64,000 bases of DNA from assembly GCF_001431205.1 (NCBI RefSeq), contig NZ_LGPC01000011.1, forward strand, positions 465,596 to 529,595. The letters are read 5' to 3'. The notes under the pieces are model-generated. The model worked only from the letters and a program-made list of their open reading frames with translations. It did not search any database and was not told the origin of the DNA. The stretch's first letter is position 1; each line of letters starts with the position of its first letter. The position numbers and the translations under genes were made by a program. Shown here one piece after another: positions 53,465 to 64,000 of this stretch. The stretch comes from Staphylococcus sp. NAM3COL9 (GTDB taxonomy: Bacteria; Bacillota; Bacilli; Staphylococcales; Staphylococcaceae).

Positions 53465-53725
53465 TTATTTTGAATTCTCTTGTAAATAATTCGAAACAAG
53501 TTCTTCCATAATATCGTCACGATCTATACGGCGTATTTGGTTTCTGGCCTCGTTATTACGAGGTATATAAGCTGGATCACCTGATAGTAAATAACCTACG
53601 ATTTGATTTACAGGGTTGTATCCTCTTTCGTCCAGCGTATTATAGACATTTTGCAATACTGTTTTGACATCCTCTTTTGGAATTTCATCGTAATTAAACT
53701 TCATTGTTTTATCAAAATTTTCCAT
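53465..53725 (-). CDS. yrzL: IreB-family regulatory protein YrzL (UPF0297)
   Basis: The 86-residue protein starts [20 protein letters not shown]. In enterococci the IreB homologue is a Ser/Thr kinase substrate linked to cephalosporin tolerance, phosphorylated on N-terminal Thr; Thr7 here is a candidate. The ATG at 53723-53725 follows AAGGAGTG; an eight-residue upstream extension is unlikely. Confidence 0.92.
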   Translation of the reverse strand: MENFDKTMKFNYDEIPKEDVKTVLQNVYNTLDERGYNPVNQIVGYLLSGDPAYIPRNNEARNQIRRIDRDDIMEELVSNYLQENSK

Positions 53726-53793
53726 TCTTTTAGCACTCCTTCGTATCAAGTAAAAAAGTTCTTATTTACATTCTACATTACTATGCACTGAAG

Positions 53794-56424
53794 TTATAGA
53801 GTTTTAATGTATTCTTTAATGAAACGTAATGATTCTGTGATGTTTTCAGGTTGAGTACCTCCACCCTGAGCCATGTCAGGACGGCCTCCGCCTTTTCCAC
53901 CTACTATAGGTGCCATATTTTTAATAATATCTCCTGCTTTCACTTTAGCAGTTAATTCTTTTGGTACAGTGGCAACTAATGATACTTTTCCATCCACGTT
54001 ACTTACTAATACAATTACTGTATCTTGTAATTTTGATTTAAAGTCATCCATTGTTTCACGAATGGCTTTGGCATTTGCTACTTCAACTTCTGTTGCTAAA
54101 ACTTTCAAGCCATTTATATCTTCAACTTGGTCAGTGATATCACCCATTTTCAAGGCTGTAACTTCTTTGTTTTTTTGCTCTAATCGTTTTGTAAGTTCTT
54201 TTTCATCAGATTGCATTTGCACTATTTTTTCTAATACTTGCTCATCGGTTTTAACTTTAACTTGAGACTTAACGGTTTTAAATTTTTCTTGAACAGATTC
54301 CAAATAAAGAAATGCTGATTTACTTGTAAATGCTTCGATACGACGCACGCCTGCACCTGTACCTGATTCACTAACGATTTTAAACAATCCAATTTCAGAA
54401 GTATTATTCACATGGATACCACCACATAATTCAATAGAGTATGGTGCCATGTTTACAACTCTTACAACATCACCATATTTTTCACCAAATAATGCCATAG
54501 CGCCTATTTGCTTAGCCTCATCAATTGGCATTTCTTGGATATTAACGTCGATGCTGTTCCAAATTTCTTCGTTAACGCGTTGTTCAACACGATCTATTTC
54601 TGCTTGGCTCATAGGACCAAAATGCGAGAAGTCAAATCTTAAACGGTCTGCTTCAACCAAAGAACCAGCTTGATTTACATGATCACCTAAAACTTCTTTT
54701 AATGCAGCGTGTAATAAGTGTGTGGCACTGTGATTTTTTTTGATTGCACGGCGGTCTTCGTGATTCACACTCGCAGAAACTTCAACATCTTTTCTAACAG
54801 TTCCAAACTGAACTTCACCTCTATGTAGGTTCTGTCCATTTGGTGCCTTCGTTACTTCAGTCACGGCAATTTCAAATTGTTCGTTACTGATTATACCTTG
54901 GTCTGCAACTTGTCCACCACTTACAGCGTAGAAAGGTGTTTCTTTTAATACAAAATGAATTGTTTCTCCAGCTTCAACCGTATCTACTAATTCTCCGTTA
55001 TAGATAATATCAGTGATTGTTGTTGCTTTATCCATGATGTCGTAACCCACAAATTTACTTTCGGTGGTTAATTTTTTCAATACTTCACTTTGGATCTGCA
55101 TAGATTGAGAACTTTGACGTGCTTGTCTTGCTCTATTTCTTTGTTGTTGCATTTCAATTTCAAAAGTCTGCATATCAACAGAAAGATTTTCTTGTGTTGC
55201 GATCTCTTCAGTTAATTCAACTGGGAAGCCATAAGTATCATATAATTTAAACGCATCTTTACCATTTATTTCTTGAGTTGAATCTTTAGCTTTTGCAACT
55301 AAATTATTTAATATCGCAAGTCCTTCTTCTAAAGTTTCATGGAAACGTTCTTCCTCTGATTTAATAACACGTTTAATAAAATCTGACTTTTCTTTTACAT
55401 TTGGATAATACGGTTCCATAATATCTGCAACGATATCAACCAACTGATACATAAACGGCTCATTAATTTCTAAAGATTGACTGAATCTTACAGCACGGCG
55501 CAACAATCTACGCAATACATAACCCCTGCCTTCATTAGCTGGTAATGCACCGTCAGCAATTGCGAATGCAATTGTACGTATATGATCAGAAATCACTTTA
55601 AAGGCAACATCATAAGCATCTTTTTCTAAGTATTTTTTGCCCGAAACTGTTTCAACTTCATGAATAATAGGCATAAATAAATCAGTTTCATAATTTGTAC
55701 GCACATTTTGGGCGATAGATGCCATTCTTTCTAGACCCATACCTGTATCAATATTTTGATTTGGTAATGGTGTATAAGTATGATCTTTATTGTGATTGAA
55801 CTCACTGAACACTAAATTCCACACTTCTAAAAAGCGTTCATTTTCTCCACCTGGATACATTTCTTCTTCAGGATCATCATGACCAAATTGATCGCCACGA
55901 TCATAGAATATTTCAGTATTTGGACCAGATGGACCTTCACCTATATCCCAGAAATTACCTTCAATACGGATGATTCTACTTTCTTCTAAACCCATTTCTT
56001 CATTCCATATTCTATATGCTTCCACATCTTCAGGATGAACTGTGACATAAAGTAATTTCGGGTCCATTGCCATCCATTTTTCGCTTGTTAAAAATTCCCA
56101 TGCAAATTGGATTGCTTCTTTTTTGAAATAATCACCAATTGAAAAATTCCCTAACATTTCAAAGAACGTATGGTGTCGGGCAGTAAATCCAACATTTTCA
56201 ATATCATTTGTACGAATCGCTTTTTGTGAATTCACAATACGAGGTTTTCTCGGTGTTTCTCTACCATCAAAATACTTTTTCAATGTAGCAACACCAGAGT
56301 TAATCCATAGTAGCGTATCATCATCAATAGGGACTAACGGCGCTGAAGGTTCAACCATATGTCCCTCTTCAACGAAATAATCAATAAAACTTTGTCTAAT
56401 TTCACTAGCTTTTAAGTTTTTCAT
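53794..56424 (-). CDS. alaS: Alanyl-tRNA synthetase
   Basis: The 876-residue class II synthetase has an aminoacylation core (motif 2/3 around RTNDIENVG and [15 protein letters not shown]) and an editing domain with zinc-like sites [11 protein letters not shown] and CGGIHV. The C-Ala domain ends in [12 protein letters not shown]. It charges tRNA-Ala and edits Ser/Gly errors. Its own T-box leader controls it. Confidence 0.98.
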   Translation of the reverse strand: MKNLKASEIRQSFIDYFVEEGHMVEPSAPLVPIDDDTLLWINSGVATLKKYFDGRETPRKPRIVNSQKAIRTNDIENVGFTARHHTFFEMLGNFSIGDYFKKEAIQFAWEFLTSEKWMAMDPKLLYVTVHPEDVEAYRIWNEEMGLEESRIIRIEGNFWDIGEGPSGPNTEIFYDRGDQFGHDDPEEEMYPGGENERFLEVWNLVFSEFNHNKDHTYTPLPNQNIDTGMGLERMASIAQNVRTNYETDLFMPIIHEVETVSGKKYLEKDAYDVAFKVISDHIRTIAFAIADGALPANEGRGYVLRRLLRRAVRFSQSLEINEPFMYQLVDIVADIMEPYYPNVKEKSDFIKRVIKSEEERFHETLEEGLAILNNLVAKAKDSTQEINGKDAFKLYDTYGFPVELTEEIATQENLSVDMQTFEIEMQQQRNRARQARQSSQSMQIQSEVLKKLTTESKFVGYDIMDKATTITDIIYNGELVDTVEAGETIHFVLKETPFYAVSGGQVADQGIISNEQFEIAVTEVTKAPNGQNLHRGEVQFGTVRKDVEVSASVNHEDRRAIKKNHSATHLLHAALKEVLGDHVNQAGSLVEADRLRFDFSHFGPMSQAEIDRVEQRVNEEIWNSIDVNIQEMPIDEAKQIGAMALFGEKYGDVVRVVNMAPYSIELCGGIHVNNTSEIGLFKIVSESGTGAGVRRIEAFTSKSAFLYLESVQEKFKTVKSQVKVKTDEQVLEKIVQMQSDEKELTKRLEQKNKEVTALKMGDITDQVEDINGLKVLATEVEVANAKAIRETMDDFKSKLQDTVIVLVSNVDGKVSLVATVPKELTAKVKAGDIIKNMAPIVGGKGGGRPDMAQGGGTQPENITESLRFIKEYIKTL

Positions 56425-56777
56425 CCTTAAAATTCCTCCATCTCAAATCAAGTTATAACAGTTATAAGAAAAAATTGAAAATAAAAAACGCCCATCCTCA
56501 TAAAAGGGACGAACGTTTCGCGGTACCACCCTGGTTATAAGCATTAGTAAATCTATTTCTATCTAAATTTTAAAGATTTACATATCAGACGATAGTTATT
56601 CTTAAAATTTACTAACTCACACTTATCACTTAATTAGTTAATATTTATACTGACATAAAGCAGCGTTCAACTGTATTATCTGTACTTTCCACCAACCAGT
56701 ACATCTCTTTTTGTCTAATAGAGTCTACTCACCTTTATGCTAAGTTAATTATATTGTATTTACTTTCGTTACTAATG
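56425..56777. other. Intergenic region recD2 / alaS
   Basis: This region is almost entirely the alaS T-box leader (56487-56745). No other gene is visible. Confidence 0.6.
56487..56745 (-). promoter_or_regulatory. T-box riboswitch (alanine) of alaS
   Basis: On the minus strand the antiterminator core GGGTGGTACCGCG is at 56531-56519. The terminator arms (CGTCCC and GGGCG) and a T run follow at about 56510-56485. Stem I features run upstream to about 56745, and GCT triplets near 56659-56666 could be the alanine specifier. Uncharged tRNA-Ala should permit read-through. Confidence 0.92.
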
Positions 56778-59174
56778 TCAATCTTCTACAAAGTCATATG
56801 GAGAAATGTCTCCCATGTTAATCATAGGGTTAATTTTAAAGATATTATCTTCAGTCAAAATGATATCTGCATCAATTGTTTTACTGATTTCAATACTATC
56901 TTCAACGTCTTCAGTTACTTCGTTATTGAAATAACTTTTCAGAAATGTACACAATTGTGTCATTCTTACTTGACCGTGCGTTTTTAATCCAATATCAAAT
57001 GCTTGTGGATCACCTAAAAATATAAGCGACTGTTTCGCTCTGGTAAGTCCTGTGTATAAAATAGGTTTTTGTAACATTCTAAAATATTGTTTGACCATTG
57101 GCATAATAACTATAGGAAATTCAGAGCCCTGAGACTTATGAATGGATGTGCAATATGCATGTGTTAATTCTAATAAATCCTTTCGTACAAATGTAATTTC
57201 ATTGCCATCAAAATCAACAACAAGTATGTCTTTATTTAATGCATTTTCTTTCGCCCAAAATATGCCTACGATTACTCCGATATCACCATTGAAAATATTA
57301 TCACTAGGTCGATTTACAAGTTGTAAAACTTTGTCGCCTTTTCTAAAAACAACATCACCAAATTCGATTTCTCGAGTATCTTTATCTTTAGGGTTCAATA
57401 TATCTTGCAAGACAGTGTTCAGTTTTTTTATACCTGCAGAACCTTTATACATAGGCGCCAATACCTGGATATCACTCATGTCATATCCTTTATTCACTGC
57501 ACTTGTCACTACTTTCTCAACTACTATGGGTATTTGTTCAGTAGTACATTTGATAAAGTTACGATCATGGAAACGCTGTGTGATATCAATCGCTTCGCCC
57601 AATTTCATTCTATGCGCCAACTCAATAATGCTAGAGCCGTCTTGTTGTCGGTATACTTCAGTTAAATTAACGCGCGGGATTACTTTTGAATCAATTAGAT
57701 CTTTAAATACCTGTCCAGGGCCAACAGATGGCAATTGATCTTCGTCACCTACTAAAATAACTTGTGCATCTATAGGTACTGCACTCAAAAATTGATGAAA
57801 TAGCCATGTATCAACCATCGACATTTCATCAATAATAATAAGTTTTGCAGAAATTTCATTATCTAATATATCTTCAGGTTGTGTATCTTGATTCCAGCCA
57901 ATTAGTCGGTGTATCGTCATTGCTTCTAAACCTGTAGATTCCACTAACCGCTTCGATGCTCTGCCTGTAGGTGCAGCAAGTACAACAGGGTAATCATCAT
58001 TTTGATAATCATCATAATCTAATGACAACCCATGAATCTCTGCATATAATTCTACAATACCTTTAATTACTGTCGTTTTACCAGTACCAGGGCCACCAGT
58101 GAGTAGCATGGTTTTAGTATTGATTGCAGTTTGCAACGCGTCTCTTTGAGAGTCGGCATATGTTACTTCGTTACGGTTCTCTATTTCACCAATTTCAAGC
58201 AATAATTCTGATTGCTCAATTTCTTTTAATTTATTTGTATGCGTAAAATTGCGATATAAGTTTTGAACACTTTTTAACTCTGAATAATACAAACTTGGTA
58301 TAGCAACTTCATTTTCTTGTTGGATTAATTTCGTATCATTTACTAAATCTTGCAATATATTTATAAGTTGTTGTGCATCAATCATTTCTGCTGGTGGTTG
58401 AGACAACATATCTTGTGCCATTTCCAGAACATTACTTGTAGGTAAATATGTATGGCCTTGTTTAATACATTCTTCTTCTAGAACGTATAATAAACCCGCT
58501 TTCAGGCGTTCATCATCATTAAATTGAATACCCACGTTGCGTGCTAATGTATCTGCTTTATTAAAACCGATTCCTTTCACATCATAAACCAATTGGTATG
58601 GTGTGTTTTCAACAACTTTAAGCGTTTCACCTAAATAGGCTTGGTATATTGCCATTGCGAGTTTCGGACCAAAACCTAAATCGTGAAGTCTAATAATGAT
58701 TTGTTCTGTTTCTTGATTACTGGCGATTTGTTCTGCAATTTGCTTTTGTTTCTTTTTAGGTAGACTTGGTACTTTTTCTAAAACAGTAGGATCATTTAAT
58801 ATGTCGCTAATAGCATTCTCGCCTAATTTATTTACAATGCTTTGTGCCGTTTTCTTACCAATACCTTTAAAAAGATCACTGGATAAATAACTAATAATTG
58901 CTTCTTTTGTTTGTGGTAATTCTTTTTCAAACGTTTCAGCCTTGAGTTGCTTACCATATTTAGAATGTGTTACAACTTGGCCTTTAAACGTATAGACATC
59001 ACCTTCAGCAATTTCCGGAAAAAACCCTACAATTGTAGGCATTGAATCGAATTCTTCATTTGTTTCAATTGTATCTACTTTTAAAACCGTATAAAAGTTT
59101 TCTTTATTTTGAAATAAAATAGCATCAACGGTTCCTTTAATCATTGAATTATTAAATAATGTAGGGTCTTCCAT
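56778..59174 (-). CDS. recD2: RecD2-type superfamily 1 DNA helicase
   Basis: The 798-residue 5'-3' helicase has the RecD2-specific N-terminal extension with helix-hairpin-helix motifs (about 1-330). The SF1B core carries Walker A GGPGTGKTT near 360, Walker B IIDEMSMVD and motif VI YTGLTRAKQSL. It lacks RecBC partners and is thought to act in replication-fork maintenance. It lies 3 bases after the TPR gene. Confidence 0.95.
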   Translation of the reverse strand: MEDPTLFNNSMIKGTVDAILFQNKENFYTVLKVDTIETNEEFDSMPTIVGFFPEIAEGDVYTFKGQVVTHSKYGKQLKAETFEKELPQTKEAIISYLSSDLFKGIGKKTAQSIVNKLGENAISDILNDPTVLEKVPSLPKKKQKQIAEQIASNQETEQIIIRLHDLGFGPKLAMAIYQAYLGETLKVVENTPYQLVYDVKGIGFNKADTLARNVGIQFNDDERLKAGLLYVLEEECIKQGHTYLPTSNVLEMAQDMLSQPPAEMIDAQQLINILQDLVNDTKLIQQENEVAIPSLYYSELKSVQNLYRNFTHTNKLKEIEQSELLLEIGEIENRNEVTYADSQRDALQTAINTKTMLLTGGPGTGKTTVIKGIVELYAEIHGLSLDYDDYQNDDYPVVLAAPTGRASKRLVESTGLEAMTIHRLIGWNQDTQPEDILDNEISAKLIIIDEMSMVDTWLFHQFLSAVPIDAQVILVGDEDQLPSVGPGQVFKDLIDSKVIPRVNLTEVYRQQDGSSIIELAHRMKLGEAIDITQRFHDRNFIKCTTEQIPIVVEKVVTSAVNKGYDMSDIQVLAPMYKGSAGIKKLNTVLQDILNPKDKDTREIEFGDVVFRKGDKVLQLVNRPSDNIFNGDIGVIVGIFWAKENALNKDILVVDFDGNEITFVRKDLLELTHAYCTSIHKSQGSEFPIVIMPMVKQYFRMLQKPILYTGLTRAKQSLIFLGDPQAFDIGLKTHGQVRMTQLCTFLKSYFNNEVTEDVEDSIEISKTIDADIILTEDNIFKINPMINMGDISPYDFVED

Positions 59175-59177
59175 TAG

Positions 59178-59843
59178 TTATTCCTCCTCTGCTATAGATT
59201 TAAAAGTTTTGATTGCGTGTTGACTCATCACATGTTCTGGATTAGCCTCTACTGCGCGTTCAAAAATTTGAATTGCTTGCGTTGTATCTTCAGTTTGCAT
59301 ATAAGTGGCTAAACCTAGATTATATAAAGCATCTGAGTGCTTCTCATCTATAGTTAATACATAGTTTAATTGAGTCATTGCTTGTTCAAACATTTCTAAA
59401 TGGCATAATACAAGACCATATTGAAATTGAACTTCTACGTCTTTACGGTCATCTTTTTCAGCAGCAGTCATTAGAAACGGTAACGCCTCTTTAAATGCCT
59501 CTAGCTGATTAAATGACATACCAATCATATAATTCGTATCCACTAAATCTACTTTGTATTTTAGAGACTGTTGATATAGTTTGATTGCTTCACTAAATCG
59601 TCCTTCATTATAATATACATTACCTAAATTATAATAAATCGCACCATTCTCTGGATCGAGCGTTATTGCTTTTTGAAAAAACTTTTCAGCCTTTTCAACT
59701 TCACCCGCTTCAGCTATTAAAATACCTGCATTTATGTAACTTTCAACTTCTTTAGGATTTTCTTCAATATTTGCAAATAGTGCTGTTAATGCTTCTTCAA
59801 TATTACCTCGTTTAATTAATTTATATATTTGTTCTTGATCCAA
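59178..59843 (-). CDS. Tetratricopeptide repeat protein (YrrB-like)
   Basis: The 221-residue protein is made almost wholly of five to six TPR units (for example AIYYNLGNVYYNEGRFSEAI, and AEKFFQKAITLDPENG just before it). The partner is unknown. It sits between mnmA and recD2, a conserved Firmicutes position, so a link to tRNA thiolation or DNA repair is possible but unproven. Confidence 0.9.
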   Translation of the reverse strand: MDQEQIYKLIKRGNIEEALTALFANIEENPKEVESYINAGILIAEAGEVEKAEKFFQKAITLDPENGAIYYNLGNVYYNEGRFSEAIKLYQQSLKYKVDLVDTNYMIGMSFNQLEAFKEALPFLMTAAEKDDRKDVEVQFQYGLVLCHLEMFEQAMTQLNYVLTIDEKHSDALYNLGLATYMQTEDTTQAIQIFERAVEANPEHVMSQHAIKTFKSIAEEE

Positions 59844-59911
59844 TTTAAACCCTCATTTCTGACTATTCATTATAACATTTGCTTATCTTTTTTAAATCAT
59901 ATTTTAGAAAA

Positions 59912-59955
59912 AGAAATCGTTAGTTACTATAATATATAGCTTACTAACGATTTCT
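59912..59955 (-). terminator. Terminator of iscS-mnmA
   Basis: Arms 59912-59924 and 59943-59955 form a perfect 13-bp stem AGAAATCGTTAGT, followed by a T run on the minus strand. Confidence 0.85.
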
Positions 59956-59967
59956 AAGTAAAATGTA

Positions 59968-61080
<1,113 letters not shown>

Positions 61081-62223
61081 CTATATTTCCTCCTTAAATT
61101 TGTGATAAATTTTGTGTATTTCTGCAGTTATATATTTAATTTCTTGTTCAGTCGTTTGTTCATTAAAGCTAAATCTTACAGAGTGTTTTGCACGTTCTTC
61201 ATTGCCATACATTGCTACTAAAACGTGCGATGGTGTCGTAGTTCCTGCTGTACATGCAGATCCTGACGAGACATATATATTAGATAAATCCAATAAGGTA
61301 AGCATCGTTTCTACATCAATGAAAGGCAAATATAAATTAACGATATGCCCTGTTGAATCTGTCATTGAACCATTCAATTCAAATGGAATTGATCGCTCTT
61401 GTAATGTAACGAGAAATTGATTTTTCAAATTCATTAAATGAACGTTATTATCGTTTATTTGATTATAAGCTAAAGTCAAAGCTTCAGCTAATCCTACAAT
61501 TTGTGGGAGATTTTCTGTGCCTGCTCTTCGTTTTGCTTCTTGTTCTCCTCCTAATTGTGGGAACTGCAATATTGTTTCATCTTTAACTAATAACGCACCC
61601 ACACCTTTGGGACCTCCAAATTTATGTGCAGTGATACTCATCACATCAATGTTAAATTCATGAAAATCTATTTCTAGATGCCCTATTGCTTGAACTGCAT
61701 CAACGTGAAATAAAGCGTTAGACTCAGCAATGATGTCGTCCATCTCATACATAGGTTCAACTGTGCCGATTTCGTTATTAACAAACATGATTGACACTAA
61801 AATTGTTTCATCCGTGAGTGCTGCTTTTAATTGGTCTAGTTGTATTAAGCCTTCGTAATCTACATCTAAATAAGTGACTTCAAAGCCTTCTTTTTCAAGT
61901 TGTTCAAATACATGGAGTACAGAGTGATGTTCAATTTTAGATGTAATGATGTGTTTACCTTTATGTTGATGTTCGTATGCAATGCCCTTTATTGCAGTAT
62001 TGTTAGATTCAGTAGCGCCACTCGTGAATATAACTTCGCTTGGCTTAGCATTAAACATCTTCGCTACAGTTCTACGCGACTCATCGAGATACTTTCTTGC
62101 ATCTCTACCCATACTATGAACAGAAGATGGATTACCATAATGAATGCTATAAACATCCATCATCTTATCTATAACTGCTTGTTTGACTGGTGTTGTTGCA
62201 GCATAATCTGCATATACTTCCAT
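61081..62223 (-). CDS. iscS: Cysteine desulfurase (YrvO/IscS type) for tRNA thiolation
   Basis: The 380-residue class V aminotransferase fold enzyme has PLP lysine in ITAHKFGGPKG and active-site cysteine in SSGSACTAG. It takes sulfur from cysteine and passes it on. Position next to mnmA marks it as YrvO, which serves MnmA directly, distinct from SufS for iron-sulfur clusters. The ATG at 62221-62223 follows TAGGAG; nine upstream residues are excluded. Confidence 0.93.
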   Translation of the reverse strand: MEVYADYAATTPVKQAVIDKMMDVYSIHYGNPSSVHSMGRDARKYLDESRRTVAKMFNAKPSEVIFTSGATESNNTAIKGIAYEHQHKGKHIITSKIEHHSVLHVFEQLEKEGFEVTYLDVDYEGLIQLDQLKAALTDETILVSIMFVNNEIGTVEPMYEMDDIIAESNALFHVDAVQAIGHLEIDFHEFNIDVMSITAHKFGGPKGVGALLVKDETILQFPQLGGEQEAKRRAGTENLPQIVGLAEALTLAYNQINDNNVHLMNLKNQFLVTLQERSIPFELNGSMTDSTGHIVNLYLPFIDVETMLTLLDLSNIYVSSGSACTAGTTTPSHVLVAMYGNEERAKHSVRFSFNEQTTEQEIKYITAEIHKIYHKFKEEI

Positions 62224-62283
62224 GTTTGACACTCCTAACAATTTTATCAATGTTCCAATGATAGCACCATCTAATCAAATTTT

Positions 62284-63915
62284 CTAGTTGTCTGTTTCAA
62301 AATGTCCACTTTCATCAATTGTTTTGTAATCATCTAATAGTTTCAATGTATCCTCTGAATTGGACCTACGATATTGATTAAATGTTAAATTATGAAGTTG
62401 CTTATTAGATACTTCCCAATGGGTTGCTGTGAATCGTGATTGTAAGTACTGGTCATGTGTAACTATGAACACTTGGCCAGTGAAACTATGAATCATGTCC
62501 ATGATTAAGTCCTGTGTTGCGATATCAAAATAGTTTGTCGGTTCATCTAATATCAATAAATTGGGCCTCGAGAAAAATAATAATACAAACTGAAGCCGGC
62601 TTTTCTCTCCCATTGATAAATAAGTAATAGGTTCCCTAATTTTATCTTGATTGAAACCGAATGAAGCTAAAATCGTTTGGGCATAACTACATGTCATACC
62701 TGCTAGTGATAACAACATATTTAAAGGTGTCTCGCGATATGTTAAATTATCATTTTGTTGATCAAAATAACCTATTATAAGTGAAGGTGTAATATGGATA
62801 TGACCTTGATCAGGTTTTAATGTTTGTCTAATCAAGCTGATTAATAGTGATTTCCCACTACCATTGGGTCCGGTAAGTAAAATGTTTTCATTATTCTTAA
62901 TTTCGAAATTGGTTTGATTATAAATACAAAGACCCTTTATTGAAATGCTGAAATCTTCTAACCTTAATAAATAACGTTTGTGTATGTTTTCATGTTGATC
63001 AAAATAAAATTTCCTGCTATCTTTTTCAGGTTCTTCCAGATTATTTTCGTTTAATTTTTGATTTAATTGTGATTCTTTCACTTTTGATTTTTTTGCTAAT
63101 TTACTTAATCGCTTTTGCCCAGATGGATTGCGAACACTTGTTGATTGCTTAGAAGCAGCATGCCATTCTTTAACTCTTTTAATAGTATCCTCAAGCTTCT
63201 TAACTTCTTTCTGCTGTTTTTCATAAGCATTCACTTGTGTTTGGAACTCTAAATCTTTAATTTCTTTATACTGGTTATAGTTACCCGTAAATTTCCTAGT
63301 CTGTGTTCGATTTATCTCTACGATATGACTCGCAGTGGCATTGATAAAGCCACGGTGATGAGATACATAAATGATTGTACACTTTGATTTATTCATATGA
63401 GTTATCAAATCATTAAGCATAGTTTGATCAAGATGATTAGTTGGTTCATCTAATAGTATTAAATCTTTCTCTGAAATAATTGCACGTAATAATGCGACGC
63501 GTGTTTGTTGACCTCCGCTTAAAAGGGCGATTTTCTTGTCTAAATCAGTTTCGGTTAAATTAAATAAATTCGCTTGAGTAATAATTTTTTGTTCTAATTC
63601 ATAACCATTATATGCTATATAATCAGCTATTTTTTCATAGTTATAAGTTGTTTCTTTTTTTAATTTTAATATTTCTGGAAATAAAGATAAAATGAATTCC
63701 ATTCCAGTTTCATTATAATAATCTAGCATATCTTGCTTCATAAGATATGCATTATCTCTATACTTTAAATATAACTCATTCAGTAAGGTTGTTTTTCCAA
63801 CACCATTATCACCCACGAGTGCTAGGTGTTCTCCTATTTCAGCACTTATATTCACGTGAGTTATCAGCATTCTACCATATTTTTCAAATGGTTTTTGAAC
63901 ATAATAAAAAGACAT
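62284..63915 (-). CDS. ABC-F ribosome-protection protein, Sal/Vga-like
   Basis: The 543-residue soluble protein has two ABC domains and no membrane helices. Site 1 has GDNGVGKTT (35-43), LSGGQQTRV and LLDEPTNHLD. Site 2 has GPNGSGKS, LSMGEKSRL and LILDEPTNYFD. A long charged linker (about 225-310) should reach into the peptidyl-transferase region. Length and linker fit the staphylococcal Sal group, which gives pleuromutilin-lincosamide-streptogramin A resistance; Vga or Lsa types are alternatives. I start at ATG 63913-63915 with GCGAGGAG upstream. An in-frame ATG 15 codons earlier is possible. Confidence 0.88.
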   Translation of the reverse strand: MSFYYVQKPFEKYGRMLITHVNISAEIGEHLALVGDNGVGKTTLLNELYLKYRDNAYLMKQDMLDYYNETGMEFILSLFPEILKLKKETTYNYEKIADYIAYNGYELEQKIITQANLFNLTETDLDKKIALLSGGQQTRVALLRAIISEKDLILLDEPTNHLDQTMLNDLITHMNKSKCTIIYVSHHRGFINATASHIVEINRTQTRKFTGNYNQYKEIKDLEFQTQVNAYEKQQKEVKKLEDTIKRVKEWHAASKQSTSVRNPSGQKRLSKLAKKSKVKESQLNQKLNENNLEEPEKDSRKFYFDQHENIHKRYLLRLEDFSISIKGLCIYNQTNFEIKNNENILLTGPNGSGKSLLISLIRQTLKPDQGHIHITPSLIIGYFDQQNDNLTYRETPLNMLLSLAGMTCSYAQTILASFGFNQDKIREPITYLSMGEKSRLQFVLLFFSRPNLLILDEPTNYFDIATQDLIMDMIHSFTGQVFIVTHDQYLQSRFTATHWEVSNKQLHNLTFNQYRRSNSEDTLKLLDDYKTIDESGHFETDN

Positions 63916-64000
63916 ACCAATCTCCTCGCTTCCAAGGATATGACATGCCATAAATATCATACTGCAATCAATATATGCGATTACTTAATAATAGTTCATA

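Noticed and set aside
57142..57738. 198-codon plus-strand ORF opposite recD2
   Set aside because: It lies wholly antisense to the conserved recD2 helicase core, has no credible ribosome-binding site and is low-complexity Ser/Thr/Leu typical of a shadow frame.

Overview
This window is a chromosomal segment of a Staphylococcus. The base composition is AT-rich and Shine-Dalgarno sequences are strong. Gene content and order match the staphylococcal core: sodA, zur-znuBC, nfo-cshB, rpoD-dnaG, glyS with a T-box, recO-era-cdd-dgkA-ybeY-phoH, floA, rpsU, the hrcA-grpE-dnaK-dnaJ operon, lepA, rpsT, comEABC, the yqeG-to-yqeM cluster, pxpABC, greA-udk, alaS with a T-box, recD2, mnmA and a cysteine desulfurase. 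The most S. aureus-like feature is SodA with the Mn-type Gly159-Leu160 pair. The ABC-F gene at the right edge suggests a coagulase-negative relative. I see no prophage, insertion sequence, CRISPR array, tRNA or rRNA.

Layout. Almost everything is on the minus strand; only glyS and rpsT are on the plus strand. From the left: the 5' end of a class B PBP, sodA, and a zinc-uptake operon (znuC-znuB-zur) with a candidate Zur box (1-3.5 kb). Next come DNA repair and RNA helicase genes (nfo, cshB), trmK-yqfO, and the macromolecular-synthesis genes rpoD and dnaG (3.5-10.8 kb). Then ppsR-ccpN and the T-box controlled glyS (10.9-14.1 kb), and the phoH-to-recO operon (14.3-18.2 kb). Membrane-organisation genes (nfeD-like, floA, an uncharacterised coiled-coil protein) lie at 18.6-21 kb. 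rpsU and the heat-shock operon with downstream dnaJ-prmA-rsmE occupy 21.2-28.1 kb, with CIRCE and CtsR sites. hemW, lepA, rpsT, holA and the competence genes comEA-comEB-comEC run from 28 to 36.5 kb. The yqeM-rsfS-yqeK-nadD-yhbY-aroE-yqeH-yqeG-mtnN block covers 36.5-42.2 kb.

42.4-48 kb holds the most interesting gene set: pxpB-pxpC-accB-accC-pxpA plus a degenerate NRAMP-family transporter. A biotin carboxylase and a biotin carrier protein lie inside a 5-oxoprolinase operon. This predicts a split, urea-carboxylase-like biotin enzyme acting on 5-oxoproline or a related small amide, with its own importer.

48-64 kb holds greA-udk with the tRNA U34 hydroxylation/methylation genes (trhP1, trhP2, trmR), the yrzL-ruvX-yrzB operon, alaS, then the sulfur-transfer pair (cysteine desulfurase and mnmA), a TPR protein and recD2, and an ABC-F ribosome-protection protein resembling the staphylococcal Sal/Vga group.

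Three start regions deserve attention. ccpN has no ATG/GTG/TTG at its homologous start and appears to use ATA. comEC has no canonical start for its first 54 codons and lies in frame right after the comEB stop. The comEA Shine-Dalgarno sequence sits inside the terminator hairpin of the upstream gene.
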